Counted from the stretch's first letter, positions 24,355 to 33,888 are shown. The stretch is DNA of 64,000 bases from Bacillus sp. FJAT-22090 (GCF_001278755.1 NZ_CP012601.1:3720154-3784153), one strand, 5' to 3'. Program-made: numbers and translations. The notes: generated by a model from the letters alone, not told the origin.

Positions 24355-24600
24355 GTGAATAAGAATTGGATCATTGGAATCTTAATTGCAGCGGCTTCCA
24401 TTGCCTCTTTAATATTTATTATAGTAGGGAATTTAAACATGGCAGTCCTCTTTATGACAGCTATATTTGCTTTAAGTAATGGTTACCGAGCGGTCAGCTT
24501 TAAGGAAAAAGGTTTTGAACGGGAAGCAAAATGGATGAAGGGAATGTCTATTTTATTTATCGTATTATTTTTCGTCGTTCTAGGAATGATTTTAATATAA
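24355..24600 (+). CDS. Hypothetical small membrane protein
   Basis: An 81-residue protein with three hydrophobic segments (about residues 5-23, 28-44 and 62-81) and a charged cytoplasmic-type loop FKEKGFEREAKWMKG between the last two. GTG start with GAGAGGTG ten bases upstream. It sits between two terminators, so it is its own unit or relies on read-through from yidC. No family recognised. Confidence 0.65.
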   Translation: MNKNWIIGILIAAASIASLIFIIVGNLNMAVLFMTAIFALSNGYRAVSFKEKGFEREAKWMKGMSILFIVLFFVVLGMILI

Positions 24601-24609
24601 ATTTTGTTC

Positions 24610-24640
24610 ATGGGTTGTCCACAAAGACAACCCATTTTCT
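24610..24640 (+). terminator. Terminator after the 81-residue membrane protein gene
   Basis: A perfect 10-bp stem (ATGGGTTGTC, loop CACAAA) is followed by TTTTCT. Confidence 0.82.
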
Positions 24641-24701
24641 CATCCAGTTTTAGAAGAAAAATGTTAAAATGATAGTATCGTTATTGGAAAGAAGGAAGAC
24701 A

Positions 24702-25550
24702 ATGCATTCTCGACAAAGTTTATTTAAAAAGAAAAAACAAAAAAAATGGCCATATATTGTCTCGGGTACAATTTTGGGATTGTTAGTTGCAGCCATTGTC
24801 ACTTGGATTGGAATAAATGATTGGAATATAAACGAAAGTCTTGCATCTTTAGGTCTGACGAATAAAACAGAAGAGATGACTACAGAGGAAAAAGAAAAAG
24901 ACATGATAGATGAGCAAGAAGCAGAGGAACCGACGAAAGAAGAGCAGGTAGTAGAACCACCAGTTGTCGAAGAGCCTGAAGTCGATATGTCAGGAGCAAA
25001 TGGATACATAGGTCATGAAACGTTACCAACGGAACCGACATACTTCCAAGGAGTACTCATTGCAAGTAAAAAGTATCCACTACCTTCAACATTTGACCCT
25101 GGAGAAAGTAAGGATGCAAGAGCAGCATTTGAAGAAATGGCTGCCGAAGCAAAACTTTCTGGTTTTGACCTCGTTGCATTTAGTACATATCGTTCATTTG
25201 AATATCAAACGACACTTTATCAGAGATATGTAAGTAATGATGGGCAAGAAGAGGCGGATCGCTATAGCGCACGTCCAGGATACTCCGAACATCAAACTGG
25301 TCTTGCTTTTGATATAGGAGAACAACATTTTGAGCAACATTTTGCGCGTGAAAGCTTTGGAGAAACTGAGGCTGGAAAATGGGTTGCTGCCAATGCACAT
25401 AACTATGGTTTTATCATGCGATATCCAAAGGAAAAAGAAAAAATTACCGGATATATGTACGAGCCATGGCACTTCCGCTATGTTGGTAAGCAACTAGCGG
25501 GCGAGATTTATGAAGCAGGCACTACGCTAGAAGAATATTTGGATATATAA
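24702..25550 (+). CDS. D-alanyl-D-alanine carboxypeptidase (VanY/M15B family)
   Basis: A 282-residue membrane-anchored peptidase that trims the terminal D-Ala from peptidoglycan stem peptides. One membrane segment spans residues 13-35, followed by a strongly acidic linker rich in Glu (about 45-90). The catalytic domain has STYRSFEYQTTLYQ, the zinc-binding motif SEHQTGLAFD, and PWHFRYVG with the last His ligand. ATG 24702 behind GAAGGAAG is chosen over an in-frame ATG at 24669. It should act outside the membrane on nascent wall. Confidence 0.92.
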   Translation: MHSRQSLFKKKKQKKWPYIVSGTILGLLVAAIVTWIGINDWNINESLASLGLTNKTEEMTTEEKEKDMIDEQEAEEPTKEEQVVEPPVVEEPEVDMSGANGYIGHETLPTEPTYFQGVLIASKKYPLPSTFDPGESKDARAAFEEMAAEAKLSGFDLVAFSTYRSFEYQTTLYQRYVSNDGQEEADRYSARPGYSEHQTGLAFDIGEQHFEQHFARESFGETEAGKWVAANAHNYGFIMRYPKEKEKITGYMYEPWHFRYVGKQLAGEIYEAGTTLEEYLDI

Positions 25551-25586
25551 AAAGTCAGCGTCCCTTAATGAGGACGCTGACTTTTC
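25550..25586. terminator. Bidirectional terminator between DD-carboxypeptidase and cls
   Basis: A perfect 14-bp stem (AAAAGTCAGCGTCC) with an eight-base loop has A and T runs on both sides. It serves both convergent genes. Confidence 0.88.
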
Positions 25587-25589
25587 TAG

Positions 25590-27044
25590 TTATAGGATTG
25601 GGGATAATAATCGTGCTAGAGATTCTTTAAACTTAATCATACGAGTTCTTTCCTCATATAGTTCCATAGTCAATGGAGTAGATAACTTCATATCCTCCTC
25701 GAATAGCTCTGCAAGCGCATGAGAAGTTTCGCGGTCATAGATAAATGCATTAACTTCAAAGTTTAACTTAAAGCTTCGGACATCAATATTTGCTGTTCCT
25801 ACAGTAGAGGCTTCATCATCAATGACAATCATTTTTGTATGAAGGAATCCATTTTCATAAATATATACTTTTGCTCCGGCTTTTATTAATTCTCCTACAT
25901 AGGAATAGGTAGCCCAATAAACGAATATATGATCTGGTTTGTTTGGAATCATTATCCGAACATCGATACCAGATAGACAAGCAATACGAAGTGTATCCAT
26001 AAAGCTCGCATCTGGAATGAAGTATGGTGATTGAATGTAAATATACTTTTTCGCCATCATTAGAAGCTTTAAATATCCGTTTTTTATCTGCTCCCATTCG
26101 GAATCAGGTCCACTGGAAACAATTTGCAATCCAACTGAGCCTTTCATCGGGATAGCTGGGAAAAATACATCGGAATATTCAATATCATGTTCGGCGGAAG
26201 CTTGGTTCCAATCAAGTATAAATCGGGTTTGAAGTGGATGTACTGCACTTCCTTCTATCCTTAGATGTGTATCACGCCAATAACCAAATCGTTTATTTAA
26301 TCCTAAATATTCATCCCCTACATTAAATCCTCCGATATAACCAATTCGACCATCAATAACGACAATTTTTCGGTGGTTACGATAATTCATACGTGGATTA
26401 ATAAGAGGTAGGATAGAAGGGAAAAATGCTTCTACACGGCCACCTAATTCTATTAACTCTTTAAATTGCCTTTTCCGCAAAGAGCGTGAACCTGTGTCAT
26501 CATATAAAATTCGAACTTTTACTCCTTGCTTCGCTTTATCTAATAGTACTTGGTAAATCTCTTGACCAAGATTGTCTAGACGAAAAATATAATACTGAAT
26601 GTGAATATGATCCTTTGCATTTTCTAAATCCTGCAAAAGTGCCTGGAATTTTTTTCGTCCGTCATTAAAAATATCTACTTTGTTATCTTGAGTTAGTACC
26701 GCTTGGTTATTGTGTAAATGCATAATAATTAACTCTTTATAATGCATGGCATCATCCAAACGAAAATCAAACGAATCATCCTCAATCGCTTCCATTTGAA
26801 ATTCTATTAATTTATCGATACCAATTTTGTTTTTACCTTCCCAACGAAATAAATGCTTTTTACGCAACTTTCTTCCAAATAATAAATAAATACCGAAACC
26901 TACAATAGGTACAAAGAATAAAACCAAGATCCAAGCCCAAGTAGAGGAAGCATCTCTACGTTCCAAAAATATTAATGCAATTGCAAAGAAAATATTTAAA
27001 ATAATTGTCCCTGTCACTATTAAACTAATAATGCTAGCCGCCAC
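25590..27044 (-). CDS. cls: Cardiolipin synthase (phospholipase D family)
   Basis: A 484-residue membrane enzyme that joins two phosphatidylglycerols into cardiolipin. Two N-terminal membrane segments (about 5-25 and 36-57) precede a pair of HKD motifs: NHRKIVVIDG (His224, Lys226, Asp231) and HTKMIVIDDE near residue 400 with GTANID after it. Length matches B. subtilis ClsA (482). AGAAGGAGGTG precedes the ATG. Single gene sharing a bidirectional terminator with the convergent carboxypeptidase gene. Confidence 0.95.
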   Translation of the reverse strand: MAASIISLIVTGTIILNIFFAIALIFLERRDASSTWAWILVLFFVPIVGFGIYLLFGRKLRKKHLFRWEGKNKIGIDKLIEFQMEAIEDDSFDFRLDDAMHYKELIIMHLHNNQAVLTQDNKVDIFNDGRKKFQALLQDLENAKDHIHIQYYIFRLDNLGQEIYQVLLDKAKQGVKVRILYDDTGSRSLRKRQFKELIELGGRVEAFFPSILPLINPRMNYRNHRKIVVIDGRIGYIGGFNVGDEYLGLNKRFGYWRDTHLRIEGSAVHPLQTRFILDWNQASAEHDIEYSDVFFPAIPMKGSVGLQIVSSGPDSEWEQIKNGYLKLLMMAKKYIYIQSPYFIPDASFMDTLRIACLSGIDVRIMIPNKPDHIFVYWATYSYVGELIKAGAKVYIYENGFLHTKMIVIDDEASTVGTANIDVRSFKLNFEVNAFIYDRETSHALAELFEEDMKLSTPLTMELYEERTRMIKFKESLARLLSPIL

Positions 27045-27152
27045 AGTTTCACCTCCTTCTATTTTATTTTTTTTGGAAGTTAGTTTTAGTATATCCGATT
27101 TAGGGGAAAGAATGAAGAAACTAGGTATTATGTGGTAGAAAGTATAACCTAC

Positions 27153-27181
27153 TTGACCTATTGGAATAAAAGTATTATTCT
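27153..27181 (+). promoter_or_regulatory. Candidate sigma-A promoter of tcyP
   Basis: TTGACC and TATTCT are separated by 17 bases, about 30 bases before the tcyP start. Confidence 0.55.
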
Positions 27182-27210
27182 ATGTTAGGTGAAAAAATGG
27201 AGGTAATGAA

Positions 27211-28599
27211 ATGGACATATTGTTTATCATTCTTAATATAGCTGCCTTACTGTTGTTCGTGGGTGTTCTAATAGTAATGCAAAAGAAACATGTATCATTT
27301 TCTAAACGCGTATTTACAGCGTTAGGTTTAGGTATAGCTTTAGGATTAGCATTAAATCTAATTTACGGTGTAACATCTGAAGTGTTAGCTAAATCCGTAG
27401 ATTGGTATAACTTGATAGGAACTGGCTATGTGAAGTTACTTCAAATGATAGTAATGCCACTAGTATTTATTTCTATTCTAGGCGCTTTTACGAAGTTGAC
27501 GATTGGGAAAAACTTTGGGAAGATGGCTGCAATTATTTTAAGTATTTTAATTGGAACTACTGCTATAGCAGCACTAATAGGAATTGGTTCTGCAGCAATC
27601 TTTGATCTAAATGCAGATCAGATTGTGCAAGGTGAAGCAGAATCTGTACGCGCAGAGGACTATGAAGCACGTTCTGCTGAAGTAGGAGATAAAACACTTC
27701 CTCAGCAAATGCTTGATTTACTTCCAGCTAATCCATTTTTAGATTTCACGGGTGCGCGTGATACATCTACAATTGCGGTTGTAATATTTGCAGCATTTTT
27801 AGGCTTTGCCTACTTGAGAGTAGCTCGAAAAGATGGTGAAACTGCTGCTACGATTAAAAAAGGAATAGACGCTGTGTACTCGCTTGTTATGAGTGTAGTG
27901 ACACTTGTTCTTCGATTGACTCCATATGGTATCCTGGCAATTATGGCTAGAACCGTTGCGACATCTGATTTTGCAGCAATATATAATTTAGGTAAATTTG
28001 TGGTAGCATCCTATGTAGCATTAGCTATTATGTTTGCAATCCACTTAATTATTATTTCACTTTCAGGTTTAAATCCTATAACGTTTGTGAAAAAAGCAGC
28101 AGAGCCACTCATTTTTGCATTTACATCACGTTCAAGTGCAGGTACTTTACCTATTAATATTAATACACAAACAAATAAACTAGGCGTATCTGAAGGTATT
28201 GCAAATTTCTCTGGTTCCTTTGGATTGTCCATTGGGCAAAACGGTTGTGCGGGTGTATATCCTGCCATGCTAGCATTTATGATTGCTCCATCTCAAGGTA
28301 TTAATCCTTTAGATCCGATGTTTATTCTTACTGTAGTTGCCGTAGTGGCTATTAGTTCTTTTGGAGTTGCAGGTGTAGGTGGTGGAGCGACGTTTGCCGC
28401 CATACTTGTACTTTCTGCTCTGAATTTACCAGTTGCATTAGCTGGTTTACTCGTTTCAGTAGAGCCATTAATTGATATGGCACGTACAGCTGTAAACGTG
28501 AGTGGATCAATGACTGCAGGTGTTACAACTGCGAAAGTAACCGGTGAATTAGATAAAGACGTTTATAATGCACCATTAGAAACACAAACAGTAGAATAA
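27211..28599 (+). CDS. tcyP: L-cystine symporter TcyP (dicarboxylate/amino acid:cation symporter family)
   Basis: A 462-residue importer of cystine, close by eye to B. subtilis TcyP throughout. Recognisable blocks are MQKKHVSFSKRVFTALGLG near the N terminus, GYVKLLQMIVMPLVFISIL, LLPANPFLD, FTSRSSAGTLP (the Ser-rich re-entrant loop of the family), SIGQNGCAG and SVEPLIDMARTAVNVSG. About eight membrane segments plus two re-entrant hairpins are expected. In B. subtilis the gene is controlled by CymR; I did not find a clear CymR box. Single gene with a strong terminator. Confidence 0.93.
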   Translation: MDILFIILNIAALLLFVGVLIVMQKKHVSFSKRVFTALGLGIALGLALNLIYGVTSEVLAKSVDWYNLIGTGYVKLLQMIVMPLVFISILGAFTKLTIGKNFGKMAAIILSILIGTTAIAALIGIGSAAIFDLNADQIVQGEAESVRAEDYEARSAEVGDKTLPQQMLDLLPANPFLDFTGARDTSTIAVVIFAAFLGFAYLRVARKDGETAATIKKGIDAVYSLVMSVVTLVLRLTPYGILAIMARTVATSDFAAIYNLGKFVVASYVALAIMFAIHLIIISLSGLNPITFVKKAAEPLIFAFTSRSSAGTLPININTQTNKLGVSEGIANFSGSFGLSIGQNGCAGVYPAMLAFMIAPSQGINPLDPMFILTVVAVVAISSFGVAGVGGGATFAAILVLSALNLPVALAGLLVSVEPLIDMARTAVNVSGSMTAGVTTAKVTGELDKDVYNAPLETQTVE

Positions 28600-28608
28600 C
28601 AAAATTAC

Positions 28609-28641
28609 AAAAAAGCTGTCCTTCATCGGACAGCTTTTTTG
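28609..28641 (+). terminator. Terminator after tcyP
   Basis: A 13-bp stem (AAAAAAGCTGTCC) with a six-base loop ends in six T. Confidence 0.88.
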
Positions 28642-28716
28642 TATGCGCTCAAATAAAATCTATGGTCTTAACATAAACTTTACTTGTGGTTTTTTAATAT
28701 TGCAAAAGAATTTTGG

Positions 28717-28861
28717 TATAATTGTACTAAATACCAACTTTAATCCAGGTCTAAATCTCGACTGACTGGAGTTAAAACCTCCGGCGGATGTCTCAGATTT
28801 TCAATCTAAACGAGAACGGATATACGCTAATATGAATTTAATTGATAAAGGGGATGGAGCC
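28717..28861 (+). promoter_or_regulatory. -10 box and structured leader of the ABC efflux operon
   Basis: A TATAAT at 28717-28722 implies a transcript start near 28729 and a leader of about 130 bases. The leader can form CTGGAG/CTCCGG (one G-U pair) and a nested hairpin TCTC-AGATT-TTC-AATCT-AAAC-GAGA. No clear U-run follows and it matches no riboswitch I know. Confidence 0.35.
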
Positions 28862-29791
28862 GTGTTACAAGCAATAAACCTTCATAAAAAGTTTAAGACA
28901 AAGGAAGTGGTTCGCCAAGTAAATATGCAGCTAGAAGCAGGAGAATCTATTGGACTTCTCGGGCCGAACGGGGCAGGAAAATCAACAACTATTTCCATGC
29001 TTTCTTCTTTAGTAATGCCAACAAGTGGTGAAGTACTTTGGAATTCAGAATCGATCAATAAAAATCCCGAGTCGCTTCGCAAAACATTGGGGGTAGTTCC
29101 TCAGGAAATTGCTTTATACCCTGAGCTATCGGCAAGAGAAAACCTAGCTTTTTTCGGTAGAATCTATGGTTTAAAAGGTTCACTATTGACCGAACGTGTA
29201 GAAGAAATATTACAGAAAATTGGATTAACTGATCGAAAAAATGACATTGTTAAAACATTTTCTGGTGGTATGAAACGTCGCCTTAATATTGGAGCTGCAC
29301 TTTTACATAAACCATCTATTTTAATTATGGATGAACCAACCGTAGGGATTGACCCACAGTCAAGAGCGTATATATTAGATACTGTTAAACAGCTTGTTGA
29401 GGAAGGAATGACCTTATTATATACAAGTCACTATATGGAGGAAGTTGAGCTCCTTTGTGACAAAATTTATATTATGGACCAAGGTGAGATTATTGCTTTC
29501 GGTACAAAAGAGCAGTTAAAATCACTAGTTTCTGATAATCAAACGATTGAATTAAAGGGACATTTACTTTCAAAAGAGTTTGGGGAGGTACTGAAGAAAC
29601 AATTTCCTGCTGCCAGTGTTCGTCATGAAGAAGATATTCTGCTATTATCCATGCCTAAAAAGGAAGAGCCACTTGCTAGCATTTTCGCAATAGCTGCAGA
29701 AAATGATGTGACAATCACTTCGGCCATCATTAAAATACCTTCTCTTGAAGATGTATTCCTACATTTAACAGGAAAAGCATTAAGAGACTAG
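28862..29791 (+). CDS. ABC transporter ATP-binding protein (LnrL/DrrA-like)
   Basis: A 309-residue ATPase of the drug-export ABC-2 type. Walker A GPNGAGKST lies at about residues 34-42, followed by the Q-loop VVPQE, the signature FSGGMKRRL, Walker B ILIMDEPT and the switch His in YTSHYME. A C-terminal ~80-residue extension is typical of DrrA/LnrL. GTG 28862 is used because AAAGGGG lies eight bases upstream; ATG 28832 has no site. Two permease genes follow, as in B. subtilis lnrLMN. Substrate unknown; a toxic lipophilic compound is likely. Confidence 0.9.
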   Translation: MLQAINLHKKFKTKEVVRQVNMQLEAGESIGLLGPNGAGKSTTISMLSSLVMPTSGEVLWNSESINKNPESLRKTLGVVPQEIALYPELSARENLAFFGRIYGLKGSLLTERVEEILQKIGLTDRKNDIVKTFSGGMKRRLNIGAALLHKPSILIMDEPTVGIDPQSRAYILDTVKQLVEEGMTLLYTSHYMEEVELLCDKIYIMDQGEIIAFGTKEQLKSLVSDNQTIELKGHLLSKEFGEVLKKQFPAASVRHEEDILLLSMPKKEEPLASIFAIAAENDVTITSAIIKIPSLEDVFLHLTGKALRD

Positions 29792-29801
29792 GGGGATGGC
29801 T

Positions 29802-31076
29802 ATGCTACTTACTTTAATTGGAAAGCAAATAAAAATGCTATTGCGAAACAAGCAACCACTTATTATTTTATTACTCATGCCACTTGTACTTATTACAATT
29901 CTTTCTACTGCGCTTGCTGGTGTGATGAATAGTGGTGGGGAACCAGCTATTCAAGCAAGATTAGTTTTGATAGATAAGTCTAGCTGGGAGAAGGAAGAGG
30001 AATCTATTATAAATTTCTTAAAGGAACAGGGATTGAGTGGCTCTTCTTTAGATTCAGTGCTAATTCAAATGAAAAATTATGATCCTATAAAAATTTTAGA
30101 AGACTCCATTCTATCAACCGATGGTATAAAGAAGTATATAGTGGTTGAAAAGAAACAGTTTACAGACTTAGAAAATATTCGAAAAGACGAAAATACGGAT
30201 GGTATATTAACAATTCCATCGAGTTTTCGTTTGGATTATATAAAAATGGCTTACTTTAATGAGACGCAAACACCAGAGATTGATTTATTTCTTAGTCAAG
30301 AAAATGAAATACGGGCTTCTATTATTCAATCCGTAATCAATGAATGGCAAAATGGCTATACGAAGTCACTTGCTCTTACGAAAGCTGGATTATCACTGGA
30401 TCAACGTTTGCTAAACAGTTCAAGTGTTGAAAAAGTGGACCAGGTGCTGGAAGAAAGTGAAAGAAAAATTCCTGCCTCCGTTTACTACACTGCTGGAATG
30501 CTTGTGATGTTTGCTCTGTATATCCCGTCATTTTTAGCAGGCTTTGCTTTGCAGGAGGTGCAATGGAAGGTATATGACCGAATTATTTTAGCAGGAGTAT
30601 CGGCTAGTTGGTACTCAATTTCTATTTTTATTACAGGGACGATGGTAGCTTTTGTTCAACAATTGTTACTTCTACTTTATGGGAAGTTTGTGCTAGGAAT
30701 CGAGTGGATTGGACTAGATGCAATGGCTATTACCGTTTTAACCTATAGCTTTTTTATTGGGGGCCTATCAGCATTACTAACCACCCTTCAACTTAGAACG
30801 AAGTCAGAGGGAGCAGCGAATATATTTAATGGCTTAGTAATTACTATATTCTCATTTCTTGGTGGTTCGTTTTTCAATATAGGGGAAGTATCTACACTAC
30901 TTGCCAAAATCGGTAATCTTACACCTAATGGAGCTACCATGACTGCCATCCTATCCATTCAAAAAGGTAGAGAATTAGAGGTAATATGGCCATTTATGTC
31001 TGTTTTGGTTGTGGCATTTAGTCTTTGTGTGTTTCTCTCTATTGTTTTATTTCCAAAAAGAGAGGTGACATCATGA
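29802..31076 (+). CDS. ABC-2 type transporter permease
   Basis: A 424-residue membrane subunit. One segment near the N terminus (PLIILLLMPLVLITILS), a large extracytoplasmic domain of about 170 residues, then five to six segments from about residue 225. This is the YhgE/LnrM-like layout of exporters. It starts ten bases after the ATPase gene, and ATG 29802 fits the GGGGG site better than ATG 29796. Its stop overlaps the next start as ATGA, so the two permeases are translationally coupled and probably form a heterodimer. Confidence 0.86.
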   Translation: MLLTLIGKQIKMLLRNKQPLIILLLMPLVLITILSTALAGVMNSGGEPAIQARLVLIDKSSWEKEEESIINFLKEQGLSGSSLDSVLIQMKNYDPIKILEDSILSTDGIKKYIVVEKKQFTDLENIRKDENTDGILTIPSSFRLDYIKMAYFNETQTPEIDLFLSQENEIRASIIQSVINEWQNGYTKSLALTKAGLSLDQRLLNSSSVEKVDQVLEESERKIPASVYYTAGMLVMFALYIPSFLAGFALQEVQWKVYDRIILAGVSASWYSISIFITGTMVAFVQQLLLLLYGKFVLGIEWIGLDAMAITVLTYSFFIGGLSALLTTLQLRTKSEGAANIFNGLVITIFSFLGGSFFNIGEVSTLLAKIGNLTPNGATMTAILSIQKGRELEVIWPFMSVLVVAFSLCVFLSIVLFPKREVTS

Positions 31077-32179
31077 AGGGTATATGGATTGCAAGGTTAC
31101 AAAACTTAAAAAGAAAGCCACTTATTCTCATTTCAATGACTATCATGACCGTTATCTTTGCATATGTGTTAAGTGGTTCAGTTGGTAGTAAATTGACTCT
31201 ATTAATTGCTACGGATGAATCTAAAATGAGCAAGGAAGTTTTAGAGAGGTTACAAATAGAAGAGGATTATGCAATAACTGTTTTATCGGAGCAAGAACTT
31301 CAGGATACAATAAAGGAAAAAAGGGACACGATCGGTGTATTACTAAATGAAAAAACGTATAGTGTTCTAGCAGACACAGAGTCCGATGTAGTAAGAAATC
31401 TTTCTTTAAATGTAGAGACTATCTATAATGAGCTAGCTTTTCAATATCAGATAATTGTTGTAGGTGGGGAAAGTAAGTGGAAGGAAGTGGAAAAAGGCTT
31501 AGAAAATCCTGCTTTTCAGATAAAAGAAGCATCGATGGATGAGTCAAAAGTGTTCCGCTATGATGGGGCATTACAAAGTTTATTTGGTTTTATGCTTTAT
31601 TTTGTTTTTTATACAATCTCTATAAATGTACAATTTATATTAGAAGATAAACGTTCAGGAGTATGGAATCGTTTAAAGCTAGCATCAATCAGTAGATTTC
31701 AATTGTATTTTGGGCATTTATCGTTTAGTTATTTAATTGGATTGGTCCAAATGCTTTTAGTCATTTTTGTTTTCCGATTTATAGTTGGCACAAATATGTA
31801 CGGGGGATTATGGAAGGTTATCGTCATTTGTAGCTTCTATGTATTACTCGTAATGGCATTTTCTTTATTTGTTATCTCGTTAGTCAAAACAGTAAGTCAA
31901 AGCAGTGTAATTATTTCTTTGCTATCTGTCGCTTTTGCAATGATCGGCGGTGCTTATTGGCCACTCGAAATCGTACAGTCAGATGGCTTGCTAGCAATGA
32001 AATGGTTGTCTCCTATCTATTACGGAATGGAAGCATTAAAGAGAGTTACCATTTATGGGGAAACCTTAAGTGACGTTTGGACGTATGTTAGTATGATGTT
32101 ACTTTTAGGCGTTATCCTATTAGCGGTCGGAATTACTTTATTGGAAAAGAGAACGGAACGCTATCATTCAAGTGAATAG
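31073..32179 (+). CDS. ABC-2 type transporter permease (second subunit)
   Basis: A 368-residue paralogue of the preceding permease with the same order: an N-terminal membrane segment (LILISMTIMTVIFAYVLSG), a large external domain, then a C-terminal bundle of five or six segments that includes SVAFAMIGGAYWPLEIV, the conserved ABC-2 gate motif. AGAGGTGA precedes ATG 31073. An aminotransferase fusion gene follows within 20 bases without a terminator, so it may belong to the same transcript. Confidence 0.86.
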   Translation: MKGIWIARLQNLKRKPLILISMTIMTVIFAYVLSGSVGSKLTLLIATDESKMSKEVLERLQIEEDYAITVLSEQELQDTIKEKRDTIGVLLNEKTYSVLADTESDVVRNLSLNVETIYNELAFQYQIIVVGGESKWKEVEKGLENPAFQIKEASMDESKVFRYDGALQSLFGFMLYFVFYTISINVQFILEDKRSGVWNRLKLASISRFQLYFGHLSFSYLIGLVQMLLVIFVFRFIVGTNMYGGLWKVIVICSFYVLLVMAFSLFVISLVKTVSQSSVIISLLSVAFAMIGGAYWPLEIVQSDGLLAMKWLSPIYYGMEALKRVTIYGETLSDVWTYVSMMLLLGVILLAVGITLLEKRTERYHSSE

Positions 32180-32197
32180 ATTGGGGAGTTTGGGGTT

Positions 32198-33760
32198 ATG
32201 TATTGGTGTAAAATTGCACGGACCGAAAAAGAATTTGATGCAATCGCTCGATTAAATTATCAGACATTCGTGGAAGAGATTCCGCAGCATGAACCAGATC
32301 CGAGTGGAATGAGAGTCGATCCATTTCATCATGAAAACGTATATGTGATTGTATTGAAGGATCAAGAACTAGCGGGGATGGTTGCCTTTCGAGCAGTCCG
32401 TCCTTTTTCGCTAGATCTAAAACTTGGTCCAGTAGAGGAATTACTTCCTGAGGATGCACTTCAAGGCTTACTTTGCGAAGTTCGATTAATGGCGGTTGAC
32501 AAAGCGCATCGGAATGGACGAGTGTTTTATTATTTAGCTAGGGCATTGTCTGATTATGCCTATGAAAATGGCTATGGAGCAGCTGTCATATCAGGAACGA
32601 TTCGTGAACAAAAACTATATAATCAGCTAGGTTTTGAACCCTTTGCAGACACGGTCGGGACAGGAGAAGCTTTGTTTGTTCCGATGGTACTGACAAGAGA
32701 ACGATTTGACAACTCGGTTGCTGCTCGTTTTAAACAAAAAAGATATTCATTTTATCCTGGGCCAGTCCAACAATCGGAATCTATTCAACAGGCGTTTTTA
32801 GAAAAGCCAATATCTCACCGTTCGCATGAGTTCAAGGTAATGCTGGAGAGAGTGAAGAGCAGTCTGCTAGAGATGAGTGGAGCAGCACATGTCCATCTGT
32901 TAGTTGGGAGTGGAACTCTTGCCAATGAAGCGATGATTGCCCAATTGCATGTGCTTGGCGAGAGGGGGTTACTTCTAACAAATGGTGCCTTCGGAGAACG
33001 TTTGGAAAAGCAAGCGAGAAGATGGGGACTTTCCTTTGACGTTGACAAGTACGAATGGGGAACTTCCTTTGATTTAGCTGCGATTGAAAAAGAACTTGCT
33101 ACGGGTAATTATAGCTGGTTGCTTATGGCACATGGTGAGACCTCTACTGGAATGTTGAATGAATTGGAGAAGTTGTCTGCTATATGCAAGCGTCATAATG
33201 TATTGTTATGTGCAGATTGTGTGAGTTCATTTGGAGCACTTCCTTTTCAGCTGGATGGTGTCTATTTAGCTACGGGGGTAAGTGGAAAAGCTATTGGAAC
33301 AATGAGTGGTTTGGCATTTGTCTTTGCGAATACGGAGATTACAGTAAGTGAAAACATACCAACGTATTTAGATATAGCATTTAGAAGTAATCACGCAGTT
33401 CCATTTACAATGCCTTCCCAGTTTGTATTGAGTTTAGAATATGCATTAAAGGCATATGATGGTGGTTTTAGATATAAACAATTACATAATCGAATGCGAT
33501 TTATCGAAGAAGATGTGAAAAAGCATCAAATTGAACTGTTAGCAGACCAACATTATCCAATGATTTTTACGTGGAAGGAAAAGAATTATCCGCACTTAGC
33601 CGAAGATGCAAGAATGTCAGGATTTGATTTACATTATAAAAGTGATTATTTAATTGAAAACGGCTTGCTACAAATTTCATGCATCCAACCTGATTTTGAA
33701 GATGCATGGACTAAATTTATGGAATGGCTTGATAATTATCGTGCTTATCACGGTGAATGA
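32198..33760 (+). CDS. GNAT-like domain fused to a class V aminotransferase
   Basis: A 520-residue two-domain protein. Residues 1-165 resemble a GNAT/N-acyltransferase fold: LLCEVRLMAVDKAHRNGRVFYYLA and GTIREQKLYNQLGFEPF. Residues 175-515 are a PLP-dependent class V aminotransferase of the alanine-glyoxylate/serine-pyruvate type, with SFYPGPV, VGSGTLANEAMIAQL, LLCADCVSSFG (PLP-contacting Asp) and GVSGKAIGTMSGLAFV holding the Schiff-base Lys. GGGG precedes ATG 32198. It follows the ABC exporter genes closely, so it may make or detoxify the exported compound. That link is inference, and the substrate is unknown. Confidence 0.82.
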   Translation: MYWCKIARTEKEFDAIARLNYQTFVEEIPQHEPDPSGMRVDPFHHENVYVIVLKDQELAGMVAFRAVRPFSLDLKLGPVEELLPEDALQGLLCEVRLMAVDKAHRNGRVFYYLARALSDYAYENGYGAAVISGTIREQKLYNQLGFEPFADTVGTGEALFVPMVLTRERFDNSVAARFKQKRYSFYPGPVQQSESIQQAFLEKPISHRSHEFKVMLERVKSSLLEMSGAAHVHLLVGSGTLANEAMIAQLHVLGERGLLLTNGAFGERLEKQARRWGLSFDVDKYEWGTSFDLAAIEKELATGNYSWLLMAHGETSTGMLNELEKLSAICKRHNVLLCADCVSSFGALPFQLDGVYLATGVSGKAIGTMSGLAFVFANTEITVSENIPTYLDIAFRSNHAVPFTMPSQFVLSLEYALKAYDGGFRYKQLHNRMRFIEEDVKKHQIELLADQHYPMIFTWKEKNYPHLAEDARMSGFDLHYKSDYLIENGLLQISCIQPDFEDAWTKFMEWLDNYRAYHGE

Positions 33761-33769
33761 AAGATTTGT

Positions 33770-33870
33770 AACCGGATAGAAAATAGTATGATAGAAACTA
33801 AAAAATCTGACCGTATAGAAAAAAATGTGACTAGATAAAAGAATTTCTGACCGGATAAAAAATAATACGT
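33770..33870. repeat. Second cluster of CCGGnnAGAAA-type short repeats
   Basis: Three clear units (ACCGGATAGAAAAT, ACCGTATAGAAAAA, ACCGGATAAAAAAT) are spaced 30 to 40 bases apart after the aminotransferase gene. They resemble those at 8837-8960. Confidence 0.65.
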
Positions 33871-33888
33871 CCACACAGTCAAAATAGA

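Noticed and set aside
27083-27109. GTTTTA-N15-GGGAAA upstream of tcyP as a sigma-B promoter
   Set aside because: Weak match, about 100 bases from the gene, and a better sigma-A promoter lies closer.
28832-28861. ATG 28832 as start of the ABC ATPase
   Set aside because: No ribosome binding site; GTG 28862 has AAAGGGG at ideal spacing and gives the family's usual N terminus.
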